Positions 26,576 to 35,804 of a stretch of 64,000 bases of DNA are shown here, piece by piece. Source of the DNA: GCA-2737665 sp044344795 (lineage in GTDB: Bacteria; Bacteroidota; Bacteroidia; Palsa-965); NCBI GenBank assembly GCA_044344795.1, contig JBIJCF010000004.1, forward strand, positions 62,001-126,000. The letters are read 5' to 3'. Position numbers and translations under genes: made by a program. Position 1 is the stretch's first letter. Each line of letters begins with the position of its first letter. The notes beneath the pieces are model-generated. The model saw only the letters and a program-made list of their open reading frames with translations. It did no database searches and was not told the origin of the DNA.

Positions 26576-27847
26576 TTATTGAATCACGATGCGTTGCACA
26601 CCACTTTCGTTATTATTCGTGATGCGAACCGTATAAACACCGGGTTGTAAATCTTCCAGGTTTAATTGAGTGTTGCCCGGTCCTGCAGTAAAGCCCTTCA
26701 CCCATTGTCCGGTTATGCTGTAAACGTCATATTGAATGATACCTGATAAATTTCCGAAGTAACTCACGTTGATCATTCCATCAGACGGATTCGGATAGAA
26801 CGAGAAGTATTTATCAATGGTCGTGTTTACGATTCCGAGAGGATTACAACCCACGTTGGAATTTAACAAAGCGATACGCAATGTGTCTGTTGCTAAGAAA
26901 CTGTATGCACGCGCGCGTTGCCCCAATGTAAACATGTTCATGCAGGAATCATTGGAATAATCCATGTAGTTCTGCACCATGTCGGGAGGATCAACAGATC
27001 CCCAATACGGATCCTCATTGCTGCAGCTGTTTAATGTTACATTACAATCACTCTGTGATGCAGCAGCGGCATTTGGTGTATCAGGAATAGAGTCAATTCC
27101 TGTAGTGCAATCCTGATCATCGCCCCAGATGTGATATAATCCGAACCAATGTCCAACTTCGTGGGTAGTTGTACGTCCTAAAAGAGCAGGAGCCTGCACA
27201 GTTCCTATAGTTCCGAATGCATTGTATGTAATTACAACGCCATCAGTAATTGGATCACCTCCGGGGAATTGTGCGTAACCTAAAAGTCCGGGGAATAATT
27301 CGCACACCCAAATATTAAAGTATTTGTCAGTCGGCCATGGATCAATTCCTCCGGTAGATCCGGCTTTTACATCGTCAAATGGACCGAAGAATCCAAATAG
27401 CTGTCCACCTGTTGTAGAGGTACGTGTAATACCGTTTGTAGGATTGCCATTTGGATCTGTTGTTGCGAGACAGAACTCAACGCCCATATCCGCTGCAATC
27501 GTGTCGAATATCGCAGGTGTATTTATGGTGTCGACATTCAAACGGCGAAAATCCTGATTGAGTACAGCAATTTGAGAATATACCTGTTGATCGGTAATAT
27601 TTTGAGCAGCGTTTTTATAAACGACATGTACTACAACAGGAATTGTAATCACTGATCGGTTGCTGCCGGCACCGGGATTATTAGCCAACCAATGATTGGC
27701 GGCTGCTTGCACAGCGGCTGTTTTCGGGCCATGAACAGGATGTTGCAATTGTTGCTGATAGGCTTGCATACTGCCGCACTTTTCAGGAGCTTGTGCACTT
27801 GCCCAATGTGTCAGGGCAAGGGTAGTAAGGAGTAACAATTTTTTCAT
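26576..27847 (-). CDS. Secreted M43 (pappalysin-like) metalloprotease with T9SS sorting domain
   Basis: Protein of 423 residues: signal peptide (1-19), propeptide-like region (20-65), then a metzincin catalytic domain with the zinc motif HEVGHWFGLYH (H229, E230, H233, H239) and Met-turn QNYMDYSNDSC (about 290-300). It is of the M43 cytophagalysin/pappalysin type. The last about 75 residues (from FSFYPNPSDGMINV to the end IVIQ) form a type A C-terminal sorting domain, so the protease is exported by the type IX system and released or fixed at the cell surface. It lies 64 bases downstream of the phoR-like gene, and the gap has no clear terminator. Confidence 0.92.
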   Translation of the reverse strand: MKKLLLLTTLALTHWASAQAPEKCGSMQAYQQQLQHPVHGPKTAAVQAAANHWLANNPGAGSNRSVITIPVVVHVVYKNAAQNITDQQVYSQIAVLNQDFRRLNVDTINTPAIFDTIAADMGVEFCLATTDPNGNPTNGITRTSTTGGQLFGFFGPFDDVKAGSTGGIDPWPTDKYFNIWVCELFPGLLGYAQFPGGDPITDGVVITYNAFGTIGTVQAPALLGRTTTHEVGHWFGLYHIWGDDQDCTTGIDSIPDTPNAAAASQSDCNVTLNSCSNEDPYWGSVDPPDMVQNYMDYSNDSCMNMFTLGQRARAYSFLATDTLRIALLNSNVGCNPLGIVNTTIDKYFSFYPNPSDGMINVSYFGNLSGIIQYDVYSITGQWVKGFTAGPGNTQLNLEDLQPGVYTVRITNNNESGVQRIVIQ

Positions 27848-27911
27848 GACCTAAAAGTAAGCAAAGGATCTTTGAAGCGGAAGCCTTCACTTTTCGGTCA
27901 AAATCAGATTG

Positions 27912-29024
27912 CTATTTGGCTTTATTGAGCGTAAATGAAAATGTAGATCCGGCGCCTTCTTTACTGCGCACATTGATACTTTGGCCGTGTGCTTCAAGAA
28001 TGTGTTTAACAATTGCAAGTCCAAGTCCCGTTCCTCCTTGATCTCGTGAACGCCCTTTGTCCACACGATAGAATCTTTCGAATAGTCGCGGTAAATGTTC
28101 CGGCGCAATACCGATACCGTCATCCGAAACTTCAATGAGAATGCGGTCTTCTACATCTTGGAACGAAATTTCGGTGCTGCCGTTTTCTTTTCCGTATTTA
28201 ATAGAGTTAACGATAAGATTCGTCAATACTTGTCGGATACGTTCCTTGTCAGCGTTGACACGCGGAGAACGTGCCGACTCGCGCACTTTTATTTTTATAC
28301 TTTTTTTGCCGGCTTTCATTTCTTGTGCGTCAATGATATCCTTTACCAAATCGGCAACATCGAAATTTTCTTTATCTAACACGAGCTCTCCGCTTTCAAT
28401 TCGTGAGATTGATTCCAGATCCTGAATAATGTGAATCATTCGTTCCACACTTTTTTCGGTTCGTTCCAGGTATTTCCGGTTAATGCTCGGATCTTCCATT
28501 CCCCCTTCCAACAACGTCGTGACATAACCTTGAATATTGAAGATGGGTGTTTTTAATTCGTGGGAGACGTTACTTAAAAACTCCTTGCGATATACTTCCA
28601 GCTTCCGTAAATCTTCAATTTCAGATGTTCGTGTTTTGGCCCAATCTGTCACTTCTTTTTGAATTTGATTCAGCAGTTCGTCAGTATTTCCGGAATGATT
28701 AACCGTAATATCTTCCAGTTGACGGATGTTGTAAATTGTTCGATACAAAGCATTAATACGCGACAACGCAAAACGACGAATAACGAAACGAATGAGAATT
28801 AACGCAGTGATGACGGTAGTTGCAGCCGTAACAATTGCTACGCCCAATATTCCCCAGTTGGTGAAATGGGATAATAACAAATCACAACCTGCAGCAACAA
28901 TGCCTAAAAAGCCTGCAGCTGCGATAGTTTGAATTTCGAGTCGGGAAAATTTGCTCAAGCGTTGTAAATTATCCTTAAATATAAGGATTGCATGGAGATT
29001 AGAATTCAAACTTATAACCAACAC
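27912..29024 (-). CDS. phoR: Sensor histidine kinase, PhoR-like
   Basis: Membrane sensor kinase of 370 residues. Two hydrophobic segments (about 33-52 and 58-82) are separated by only a few residues, so the kinase has almost no periplasmic domain, as in PhoR-type sensors that read the Pst/PhoU state. The H-box is SNVSHELKTP (H155). The N-box (LTNLIVNSIKYG) and the G boxes (DDGIGIAPEH and GGTGLGLAIV) are complete. The frame starts with a GTG at 29024, overlapping the regulator gene by 26 bases. The true start is uncertain and may lie 15-25 codons later. It pairs with the PhoB-like regulator just upstream. Confidence 0.9.
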   Translation of the reverse strand: MLVISLNSNLHAILIFKDNLQRLSKFSRLEIQTIAAAGFLGIVAAGCDLLLSHFTNWGILGVAIVTAATTVITALILIRFVIRRFALSRINALYRTIYNIRQLEDITVNHSGNTDELLNQIQKEVTDWAKTRTSEIEDLRKLEVYRKEFLSNVSHELKTPIFNIQGYVTTLLEGGMEDPSINRKYLERTEKSVERMIHIIQDLESISRIESGELVLDKENFDVADLVKDIIDAQEMKAGKKSIKIKVRESARSPRVNADKERIRQVLTNLIVNSIKYGKENGSTEISFQDVEDRILIEVSDDGIGIAPEHLPRLFERFYRVDKGRSRDQGGTGLGLAIVKHILEAHGQSINVRSKEGAGSTFSFTLNKAK

Positions 29025-29676
29025 CTTTTACGGTCTTGATATAATCTTCTCCCAATTTTTCGCGAAGCTTTCGGATATGCACGTCAATTGTTCTATCGCC
29101 GACAACCACTTCGCCGCCCCAAACTTTGTTCAAAATGTCTTCACGAGCAAATACTTTACCGGGCTTTGAAGCGAGTAACGACAATAGTTCGAATTCTTTT
29201 CGTGGTAAAGAAATTTCTTGTCCTTCTTTGTGAACGAGATAACTTTCGCGGTCAATTCGAATACCACCCAGATCTTCAGGAATACTGTCTTTTACCGGCT
29301 GACCACGACGTAATAAAGCTTTGATTCTGCTTAGTAACACTCGTGGTTTGATAGGCTTGTTGATGTAGTCGTCAGCGCCAGCATCAAAACCGGCGATATG
29401 TGAATAGTCTTCGCTGCGCGCGGACAAAAATGCGATCAATACATCTTTCAATCCCGGAATACCGCGTATTTCCCGACAAACCTCAATGCCATCAATTCCC
29501 GGCATCATCACATCCAACAAAATCAGATTGGGTAGTTCTTTCTTCGCTACGTCTAATCCTTCTTCACCATTCAAAGCAGTAAATACCTTGTATCCTTCTT
29601 TCTTGAGGTTGTAGCTCAAAAATTCAAGAATATCTTCTTCATCATCTACCAGCAAAATTTTGTGTTCCGTACTCAT
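28999..29676 (-). CDS. phoB: PhoB-like response regulator
   Basis: OmpR/PhoB-class regulator of 225 residues. The receiver domain has the acidic pair D11-D12, phospho-acceptor D55 (LLDVMMPG) and conserved Lys in NKPIKP. The C-terminal winged helix includes RKEFELLSLLASKPGKVFAREDILNKVWG and DRTIDVHIRKLREKLG. It is co-transcribed with the kinase. The phosphate theme of the neighbourhood (porin, PiT, PhnA) supports the Pho assignment. The gene's own promoter carries direct repeats that look like autoregulatory sites. Confidence 0.9.
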   Translation of the reverse strand: MSTEHKILLVDDEEDILEFLSYNLKKEGYKVFTALNGEEGLDVAKKELPNLILLDVMMPGIDGIEVCREIRGIPGLKDVLIAFLSARSEDYSHIAGFDAGADDYINKPIKPRVLLSRIKALLRRGQPVKDSIPEDLGGIRIDRESYLVHKEGQEISLPRKEFELLSLLASKPGKVFAREDILNKVWGGEVVVGDRTIDVHIRKLREKLGEDYIKTVKGVGYKFEF

Positions 29677-29698
29677 CAGTTACTATTTGATTCGCAAC

Positions 29699-29706
29699 AA
29701 AGGTAT
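29699..29706 (-). promoter_or_regulatory. Promoter -7 element of phoB-phoR
   Basis: TACCTTTG on the minus strand fits TAnnTTTG, 22 bases before the start codon. There is no TTTG at the -33 position. Instead a TTAACG half-site lies 20 bases upstream. Confidence 0.5.
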
Positions 29707-29726
29707 TGTGTGTTCTCCCCAAATAC

Positions 29727-29743
29727 GTTAATAAAACATTAAG
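29727..29743 (-). promoter_or_regulatory. Candidate Pho box (TTAATG-N5-TTAACG)
   Basis: Two hexamers in direct repeat with an 11-base period occupy the place of the -33 element of the phoB promoter. PhoB-family regulators bind 11-base direct repeats overlapping the -35 region. Bacillus PhoP boxes have the consensus TTAACA. Assignment to this regulator is inferred. Confidence 0.4.
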
Positions 29744-29824
29744 AATACTCAATTATACGTCTTTTACCGAAAGTAAGAATTAACACCAAGTTCATATTGG
29801 CATAATGAGGACGCAACTTACCAA

Positions 29825-29837
29825 AGGTTTCTTTGCA
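29825..29837 (+). promoter_or_regulatory. Candidate promoter of the TonB receptor gene
   Basis: AGGTTTCTTTGCA, identical to the element upstream of the phosphate porin operon, lies 16 bases before the ATG at 29854. TTTCTTTG could serve as -7 element. A TTAACA lies at 29780-29785. Confidence 0.4.
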
Positions 29838-29853
29838 TCTGATTTTATACAGC

Positions 29854-32772
29854 ATGTACATGAAACATTTATTCGGTTTTCTGAGCACACTTTTCATAGC
29901 AATAATAGGCTATTCACAAACAGGTGTCATTTCAGGTTCAGTAACTGAAAAGGCGAATGCTGCACCTGTTATTGGTGCGATTGTTCGCGTGGACAGCACG
30001 ACATCCGGTGCACAAACCGATTTTGACGGAAAGTACGTTATCAAAATAAAGCCGGGTACCTACAGTATAAGTTGTAAGGTGATGGGCTTTGCTCCCTTAA
30101 CAGTTCAAAATGTAAATGTTGTAGCCGGAAAAACAACGGTGTTGGATATTCCTATCGAACCGGCTTCTCAGTTAGTAGGTAATGATACTTCCGGATTTGT
30201 TGTGATTTATGAATCGCGCCCTACCAGTTCACAAACCAGCGTTTTGGCCGACATTAAGGAAGGGAACGTTGCTGCTGACGGACAAGCAAAAAGTGAAATT
30301 CAAAAATCTACAGCTACAGATGCGAGTCAGGTAGCGAGACGTATTCCGGGTGTAACAGTGGTGGATAATCGTTTTGTTGTTGTGCGTGGTTTATCGGAAC
30401 GTTATAATGCAGTGTTGCTTAATAATGTATTAGCTCCTTCGGTGGAGTCGGACGTAAAAGCGTTTTCGTTTGACTTGGTGCCTAGTGCAATGATAGATCG
30501 TTTCATGGTTTACAAATCACCTTCACCTGATTTACCGGGTGAATTTTCCGGAGGTGTGGTGAAAGTTTCAACAACGGACATTCCGGAGAAAACAAATTTC
30601 ACCGTGAATTATGCATCAGGATTTAGAACAGGCACAACATTCCAACCGTTTGTGATGAACGAAGGAAGTAAATTGGATAAATGGAGTTTTGGTGCGAAGG
30701 ATCGTGCCTTGCCTGACGGCTTTGCATCTAACGTGCGCGATTTTAATAACGATCCGCAGGCCATTCAAGATCTTGGACGGTCTCTTGATTCCAACTGGGC
30801 AAATCGCACCTACAATGCACCACTGGATCATCGTGTTAATATGACTTACGCGTATCGCTTGAGTAAACAGGGTTTTCAATTCGGAAATATTACTTCGTTA
30901 AATTATTCCAACACCAATGCTTATTTCCAGTCCAATCGTTTGGACTATAACACGTACAATCCTGCATTTCAACAGTCGGATACGGTGTTTTATTATGAAG
31001 ATGGAATTTACACGAATCGCGTGCGTATTGCTTTGGTGCAAAATAACTCGGTGCGTTTTGGGAAAGAAGGGCAGCATCGCGTTTCATTGAAAAACTTGTT
31101 TAACAACATGGGCGATAACGAAACGACATTGCGTGGAGGACGAAATATTGAAGAAGGCGATTATCGTCAGGAGTATTCGTATCGCTACGGACAACGTTTG
31201 TTGTATACGGGTCAGTTGGGAGGAGAGCATTCGTTTAATAATGAGCGCACAAAAGTAGATTACACTTTTGCTTATTCTGCTGCTCGTAGAACGGAACCTG
31301 ATTGGAAGCGTGTTCGTTATACTAAAGCATTCAGTGCTGCTGAGTCTGATCCGTATAATTTGTATCTGCCGTTTAGTGCACAACCATTCTTCTTAGGTCG
31401 TCTTTACATTGACATGCAAGAAGATATTTATGCAGCTGCCGCTAACGTAGAACAAAAAATTACCCTTGGTGCAGATACTGCAACGAAAAAGGCGGGTTAC
31501 ACATTTACACTGAAGTCAGGCGTTTATGTTGAATCCAAAGAGCGTAGTTTCAACGTGAGAAACTTGGGCTATAAAGCAGGATCATTCCAAACTTACACGA
31601 ATCAGGAACTTTTAACTACACCTATTGATCAATTGTTTGCTCCTGAAAATATCAATAACGTTGATGGTCTTGCTATTGACGAGGATACGAAGAAGGCGGA
31701 TCAGTATTATTCATCCATCGAGATACAAGCAGCGTATTTAATGGCAGTGATGCCGTTCGGAAAATTTGTCGGAAAAACAGACGGAGAAGATCACGAACGC
31801 GTTCGTGTAAGTGGCGGTGTGCGTTTGGAACGCAGTATTCAAAAACTGAACAGTAATACAATTCCCGGTGATACCGTAATGGTGAACAACGATATAACCC
31901 GTGTGTTGCCATCAATCAATATTGCCTACAATTTGACAGACCGTATGCTGGTGCGCATGGCTTATGGTAAAACTTTGAATCGTCCTGAGTTCCGCGAAAT
32001 TGCACCGCTTTATTTCTACGACTTTATTTTTAATAGCATTAACACCGGTAACGATTCGTTGCGCACAGCTTCAGTTGATAATTTTGATTTGCGTTGGGAG
32101 TTTTATCCGCGTCCTGGCGAGAATATTACAGTTGGTGCGTTTTATAAGCGCTTTGTTGATCCGATTGAGATGTACTTTGTGCCGGGTGTTGGATCAGGTG
32201 GAACACGAAGCTTTACATGGGGCAATGCTCCGCTAGCAAACAATTATGGTGTTGAGTTAGAAATTCGTAAGAAGTTGGACAGTTTAAACGTGCCGATAAT
32301 TCGCAATATGTCTGTTGTAGCAAATGCAGCATTCATCAAAAGTGCAATCGAATTAACGGATGATAGTATCGGTAGCCGCAGTAATCAACGTCCGATGATG
32401 GGTCAATCACCATGGATTGTTAACGCAGGGGTGTTCTATCAAAACGACAGCATCGGTTTACAGGTGAATGCGATGTATAACGTTATTGGGCCACGCGTTG
32501 TTATTGTCGGTATTCCCGGTATTCCTGAAGTATATGAAATGCCTCGTCATCAGGTGGATTTGGCAATTGTGAAAACATTCGGCAAGCAGAAGAACATCGA
32601 TGTGCGTTTAAATATTACCGACCTATTAAATCAGAATTTTGTGTTGTTGCAAGATGCAAATGGTGATGGAACATTGGATCGTAATAATGATCAGCAAATG
32701 CAGTTCTTTCAGCGAGGAACTTATTATACTATCGGATTCACTGTTCGTTTGTTAGAACCGAAGACCAACTAA
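29854..32772 (+). CDS. TonB-dependent receptor with carboxypeptidase-regulatory-like domain
   Basis: Outer-membrane receptor of 972 residues from the ATG at 29854. A TTG seven codons earlier is less likely. After the signal peptide (ending IGYSQ) comes a CarboxypepD-regulatory-like beta-sandwich (about 25-105), then a plug domain with RRIPGVTVVDNRFVVVRGLSERY and the GEFSGGVVKVST segment. A 22-strand-type barrel runs to the C-terminus (YTIGFTVRLLEP). It is not a SusC: the N-terminal pattern and the absence of a SusD partner argue against glycans. With PhoB/PhoR upstream and a large surface protein downstream, uptake of a phosphorus-containing compound is a reasonable inference. Confidence 0.92.
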   Translation: MYMKHLFGFLSTLFIAIIGYSQTGVISGSVTEKANAAPVIGAIVRVDSTTSGAQTDFDGKYVIKIKPGTYSISCKVMGFAPLTVQNVNVVAGKTTVLDIPIEPASQLVGNDTSGFVVIYESRPTSSQTSVLADIKEGNVAADGQAKSEIQKSTATDASQVARRIPGVTVVDNRFVVVRGLSERYNAVLLNNVLAPSVESDVKAFSFDLVPSAMIDRFMVYKSPSPDLPGEFSGGVVKVSTTDIPEKTNFTVNYASGFRTGTTFQPFVMNEGSKLDKWSFGAKDRALPDGFASNVRDFNNDPQAIQDLGRSLDSNWANRTYNAPLDHRVNMTYAYRLSKQGFQFGNITSLNYSNTNAYFQSNRLDYNTYNPAFQQSDTVFYYEDGIYTNRVRIALVQNNSVRFGKEGQHRVSLKNLFNNMGDNETTLRGGRNIEEGDYRQEYSYRYGQRLLYTGQLGGEHSFNNERTKVDYTFAYSAARRTEPDWKRVRYTKAFSAAESDPYNLYLPFSAQPFFLGRLYIDMQEDIYAAAANVEQKITLGADTATKKAGYTFTLKSGVYVESKERSFNVRNLGYKAGSFQTYTNQELLTTPIDQLFAPENINNVDGLAIDEDTKKADQYYSSIEIQAAYLMAVMPFGKFVGKTDGEDHERVRVSGGVRLERSIQKLNSNTIPGDTVMVNNDITRVLPSINIAYNLTDRMLVRMAYGKTLNRPEFREIAPLYFYDFIFNSINTGNDSLRTASVDNFDLRWEFYPRPGENITVGAFYKRFVDPIEMYFVPGVGSGGTRSFTWGNAPLANNYGVELEIRKKLDSLNVPIIRNMSVVANAAFIKSAIELTDDSIGSRSNQRPMMGQSPWIVNAGVFYQNDSIGLQVNAMYNVIGPRVVIVGIPGIPEVYEMPRHQVDLAIVKTFGKQKNIDVRLNITDLLNQNFVLLQDANGDGTLDRNNDQQMQFFQRGTYYTIGFTVRLLEPKTN

Positions 32773-32793
32773 CTCCAATGTTTTCTTAATGTT

Positions 32794-32820
32794 AAGGCCG
32801 TGTGTGGTCACGGTCTTTTT
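32794..32820 (+). terminator. Terminator after the TonB receptor gene
   Basis: AAGGCCGTG and CACGGTCTT (one G-T pair) with a 6-base loop, followed by a T tract. Confidence 0.85.
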
Positions 32821-32891
32821 TGTTTACAAACCACACCTGATTGGTAACGTTATTATAAACTCTGTTTCATGTTATCGTGATACTGCGCTGG

Positions 32892-32899
32892 TAGTTTTG
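32892..32899 (+). promoter_or_regulatory. Promoter -7 element of the surface protein gene
   Basis: TAGTTTTG fits TAnnTTTG, 31 bases before the ATG at 32931. With the terminator upstream, this suggests a transcript separate from the receptor gene. Confidence 0.5.
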
Positions 32900-32930
32900 C
32901 TGCCGTTAATTACACAAAACACAAAAGACA

Positions 32931-35720
32931 ATGAAAAAGATTTTACTAGCATTAGGAGTGATGCTGACTTCTCTGGCGCTGAATGCGCAGATTATCAAGT
33001 CTGGAAACATTACCGCCAATGAAACGTGGACCAGCAACAATATTTATTTGTTGAACGGTTGGGTTTATGTTAAGCCAGGTGTCACATTAACTATTCAGCC
33101 CGGAACAATCATTAAAGGTGATTTCGTTTCTAAAGGAACTTTAATTATCGAGCGTGATGCAAAGATTATTGCTGATGGTACTGTGGATATGCCTATCGTA
33201 TTCACTTCTCAAAAAGCCGTAGGACAGCGCAGTTATGGTGACTGGGGTGGTATAATTATTTGCGGACGTGCTTCTGTTAATTTGCCTGCGAATGCTTCTG
33301 CAGGAACAGCAGCAGGTGAAGGGGTTATTGAAGGTGGTGTTGGTTCTATCTACGGAGGTGGAGCTACGCCAAACGATAACGACTCCTCCGGCGTAATGCG
33401 TTATGTACGTATCGAGTATCCCGGTGTGGCGTTTCAACCGAACTCCGAGATTAATGGTTTAACTATGGGTGGTGTTGGACGTAAAACCGTTTTGGAACAT
33501 ATTCAGGTTTCTTATTGTGGTGATGACTCTTTCGAGTGGTTCGGCGGTACTGTTAATGCGAAGTATTTAATTGCTTACCGTGGCTGGGATGATGATTTCG
33601 ATACAGATAACGGTTACAACGGCAAAATTCAATTTGGTTTTGTAGTGCGTGACCCTGCTATTGCCGATCAGTCCGGCTCTAATGGGTTTGAGTCTGATAA
33701 TGATGCAACAGGAACTACGAATACTCCAATCACCGCACCTATTTTCTCTAACATTACAATTGCGGGTCCTTTAGCATTCAATTCTACAATTGCTTCTAAC
33801 TACAAAAGAGCGTTGCACTTGCGTCGTAACACACGTACAAGTACTTTCAACTCTGTGTTTATGGGTTATCCAACAGGTTTGTTGATTGAATCGTCTTCAA
33901 CACAGGGCAATGCTACTAACGGTAATTTACGTTTCAGGTCAACTGCGATCGTTCAGATGAATGATACTTTGGCTGCAACTACGGCTGCTAACCCGAATAA
34001 TACTAACAGTGCATTCAATATTGGAAATCCGTCGGCACAATCAGGCTGGTTCTATTCACCCGGTTTCAACAACGAAGTGATTAATACTGTTGCATCTTGT
34101 GGATTTACCAATGTGGACTTGAACAATCCTGACTTTACATTAACTCCAGGTTCTCCATTATTAACCGGCGGTAGCTTCAGTGACGCCTACGTTAGCGATC
34201 CATTCTTCACACCTACTACTTATCGTGGTGCTTTCGGTGGTGCTTCTACGGACTGGACAACTTGTTGGGCAGAATTCGACCCACAGAATCAGCCTTACAA
34301 CGCTGCTATCAATAACATGTTCACGGTTACTGCAACCGCAAGCGGTTCAACAACATTTTGTCAGGGGGGGTCGGTAACATTAGATGCAGGCGCTATTGCG
34401 GGTGCAACATACTTATGGAGTAATGGTGCTACCACGCAAACAACTAACGTAACAACTGCAGGTACGTACAACTGCACAGTTACTAAAGCAAACGGATGTG
34501 AAGCGGTAACAAATTCTATTGTTGTAACTGTTAATTCGCTTCCTGCATCACCAAATATTGCCGCGGGTGGTCCGACAACTTTCTGTAACGGTGGTACAGT
34601 GACTTTGACTTCAGGCTTTGCAAGCAACAACGCTTGGAGCACAGGAGCAACTACTCAAGCAATCACTGTTTCATCTACAGGTAACTACGTCGTTACACAT
34701 ACTGATGCAAACGGATGTCAGAATAGCGATACCGTTGCAGTTATCGTTAACGCTAACCCTGCTGCACCAACAGTAACAGCTAATGGCTCTACTTCATTCT
34801 GTACAGGTGATTCAGTTACACTTACTTCTGATCAAACTTCAGGAAACGTTTGGAGCAACAACGCAACTTCCCAGTCGATTGTAGTAACTACATCGGGCAC
34901 ATATTCTGTTACATATACAGATGGTAACGGTTGCTCAGCTCAATCAAGTCCTGTTACAGTTTCAGTATCAAGTGCTCCTGCTCCAACTGTTTCTGTTACA
35001 GGTGGTACAGCCATTTGTCCTGGCGGCTCAACAACACTGACTTCGTCGACCGGTGATACTTACCAGTGGTACTTGAATAACAATGCTATTAATGGTGCTA
35101 CTTCGCAATCATTGGTTGTAACTCAAGCCGGTACTTACACAGTGGATGTAACTAATTCAGATGCTTGTAACGGTGCAGGTATGTCACAGGTTGTAACAAT
35201 CACTTTAAACGCAGCTCCAACTGCAGGCTTCACTTACAACGTTCCAATGGTTAACGTGTATCAGTTCACTAACGCTTCTACAGGAGGTACCCTATACAGC
35301 TGGGATTTCGGTGATCAGTCACAGTCTACTGCTCAGAACCCATCACACGTTTATACTACAAGCGGAACATACACTGTAACATTGGTGGTAACCAATTCTT
35401 TAGGATGTACTGATACTTTGACTCAAGTGTTAAACGTAGGTGTTGGTGTTGAAGAAGCAACTGCATTGAATAACATCACATTGTTCCCGAACCCTGCTAA
35501 TGATAACATCAGCGTAGTAATGAACTTGAATGCTGCTGCTGACGTGGTGATTACAGCTTTCGATATGAACGGTAAGTTGATGATCAACGAAAACTACAAC
35601 ATGGGTACAGGTGCAACTACCTTGAACTATGATGTTACGACTTGGGACAATGGTATTTACTTCGTACGCATTGTTACCGGAAATACATCGAACACATTGC
35701 GTATAATTATCGCTCACTAA
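32931..35720 (+). CDS. Large T9SS surface protein with beta-helix-like region, Ig-like repeats and PKD domain
   Basis: Protein of 929 residues. A signal peptide (1-19) is followed by a region of about 440 residues rich in Gly, Asn and Asp (ETWTSNNIYLLNG, PGVTLTIQPGTIIKG, YGDWGGIIICG, GWDDDFDTDNGYNGKIQFGFV), likely a right-handed beta-helix. Next come four Ig-like repeats of about 70-80 residues, each starting near FCxGGSVTL/ICPGGSTTL and containing LWSNGATTQ- and GTYxVT-like strands (about 464-770). A PKD domain follows (SWDFGDQSQSTAQNPSHVYTTSG), then a type A sorting domain (ITLFPNPANDNISV to the end). It is exported by T9SS. No catalytic site is recognised. Proteins with this N-terminal region often adjoin TonB receptors near Pho genes in Bacteroidota, from my memory, so a ligand-capturing partner is possible. 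Confidence 0.88.
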   Translation: MKKILLALGVMLTSLALNAQIIKSGNITANETWTSNNIYLLNGWVYVKPGVTLTIQPGTIIKGDFVSKGTLIIERDAKIIADGTVDMPIVFTSQKAVGQRSYGDWGGIIICGRASVNLPANASAGTAAGEGVIEGGVGSIYGGGATPNDNDSSGVMRYVRIEYPGVAFQPNSEINGLTMGGVGRKTVLEHIQVSYCGDDSFEWFGGTVNAKYLIAYRGWDDDFDTDNGYNGKIQFGFVVRDPAIADQSGSNGFESDNDATGTTNTPITAPIFSNITIAGPLAFNSTIASNYKRALHLRRNTRTSTFNSVFMGYPTGLLIESSSTQGNATNGNLRFRSTAIVQMNDTLAATTAANPNNTNSAFNIGNPSAQSGWFYSPGFNNEVINTVASCGFTNVDLNNPDFTLTPGSPLLTGGSFSDAYVSDPFFTPTTYRGAFGGASTDWTTCWAEFDPQNQPYNAAINNMFTVTATASGSTTFCQGGSVTLDAGAIAGATYLWSNGATTQTTNVTTAGTYNCTVTKANGCEAVTNSIVVTVNSLPASPNIAAGGPTTFCNGGTVTLTSGFASNNAWSTGATTQAITVSSTGNYVVTHTDANGCQNSDTVAVIVNANPAAPTVTANGSTSFCTGDSVTLTSDQTSGNVWSNNATSQSIVVTTSGTYSVTYTDGNGCSAQSSPVTVSVSSAPAPTVSVTGGTAICPGGSTTLTSSTGDTYQWYLNNNAINGATSQSLVVTQAGTYTVDVTNSDACNGAGMSQVVTITLNAAPTAGFTYNVPMVNVYQFTNASTGGTLYSWDFGDQSQSTAQNPSHVYTTSGTYTVTLVVTNSLGCTDTLTQVLNVGVGVEEATALNNITLFPNPANDNISVVMNLNAAADVVITAFDMNGKLMINENYNMGTGATTLNYDVTTWDNGIYFVRIVTGNTSNTLRIIIAH

Positions 35721-35750
35721 GAGCAGATTTAACCCCGATAACAAGTAAGA

Positions 35751-35783
35751 AAAGGGCGACTATCGAAAGATGGTCGCCCTTTT
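35751..35783. terminator. Bidirectional terminator
   Basis: GGGCGACTATC, a GAAA loop and GATGGTCGCCC, flanked by AAA and TTTT, between the convergent surface protein and PhnA genes. Confidence 0.9.
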
Positions 35784-35804
35784 GGATTTTTAGCGAAGTG
35801 ACGA

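Noticed and set aside
27862..27874. CAAAG-GAT-CTTTG palindrome between phoR and the M43 gene
   Set aside because: Only 5-bp arms without a T tract. Too short to support a terminator or operator call.
34361..35428. Repetitive DNA in the surface protein gene as a possible CRISPR or tandem repeat array
   Set aside because: The repetition is at protein level (Ig-like repeats) with strong nucleotide divergence. No conserved direct repeats with unique spacers.
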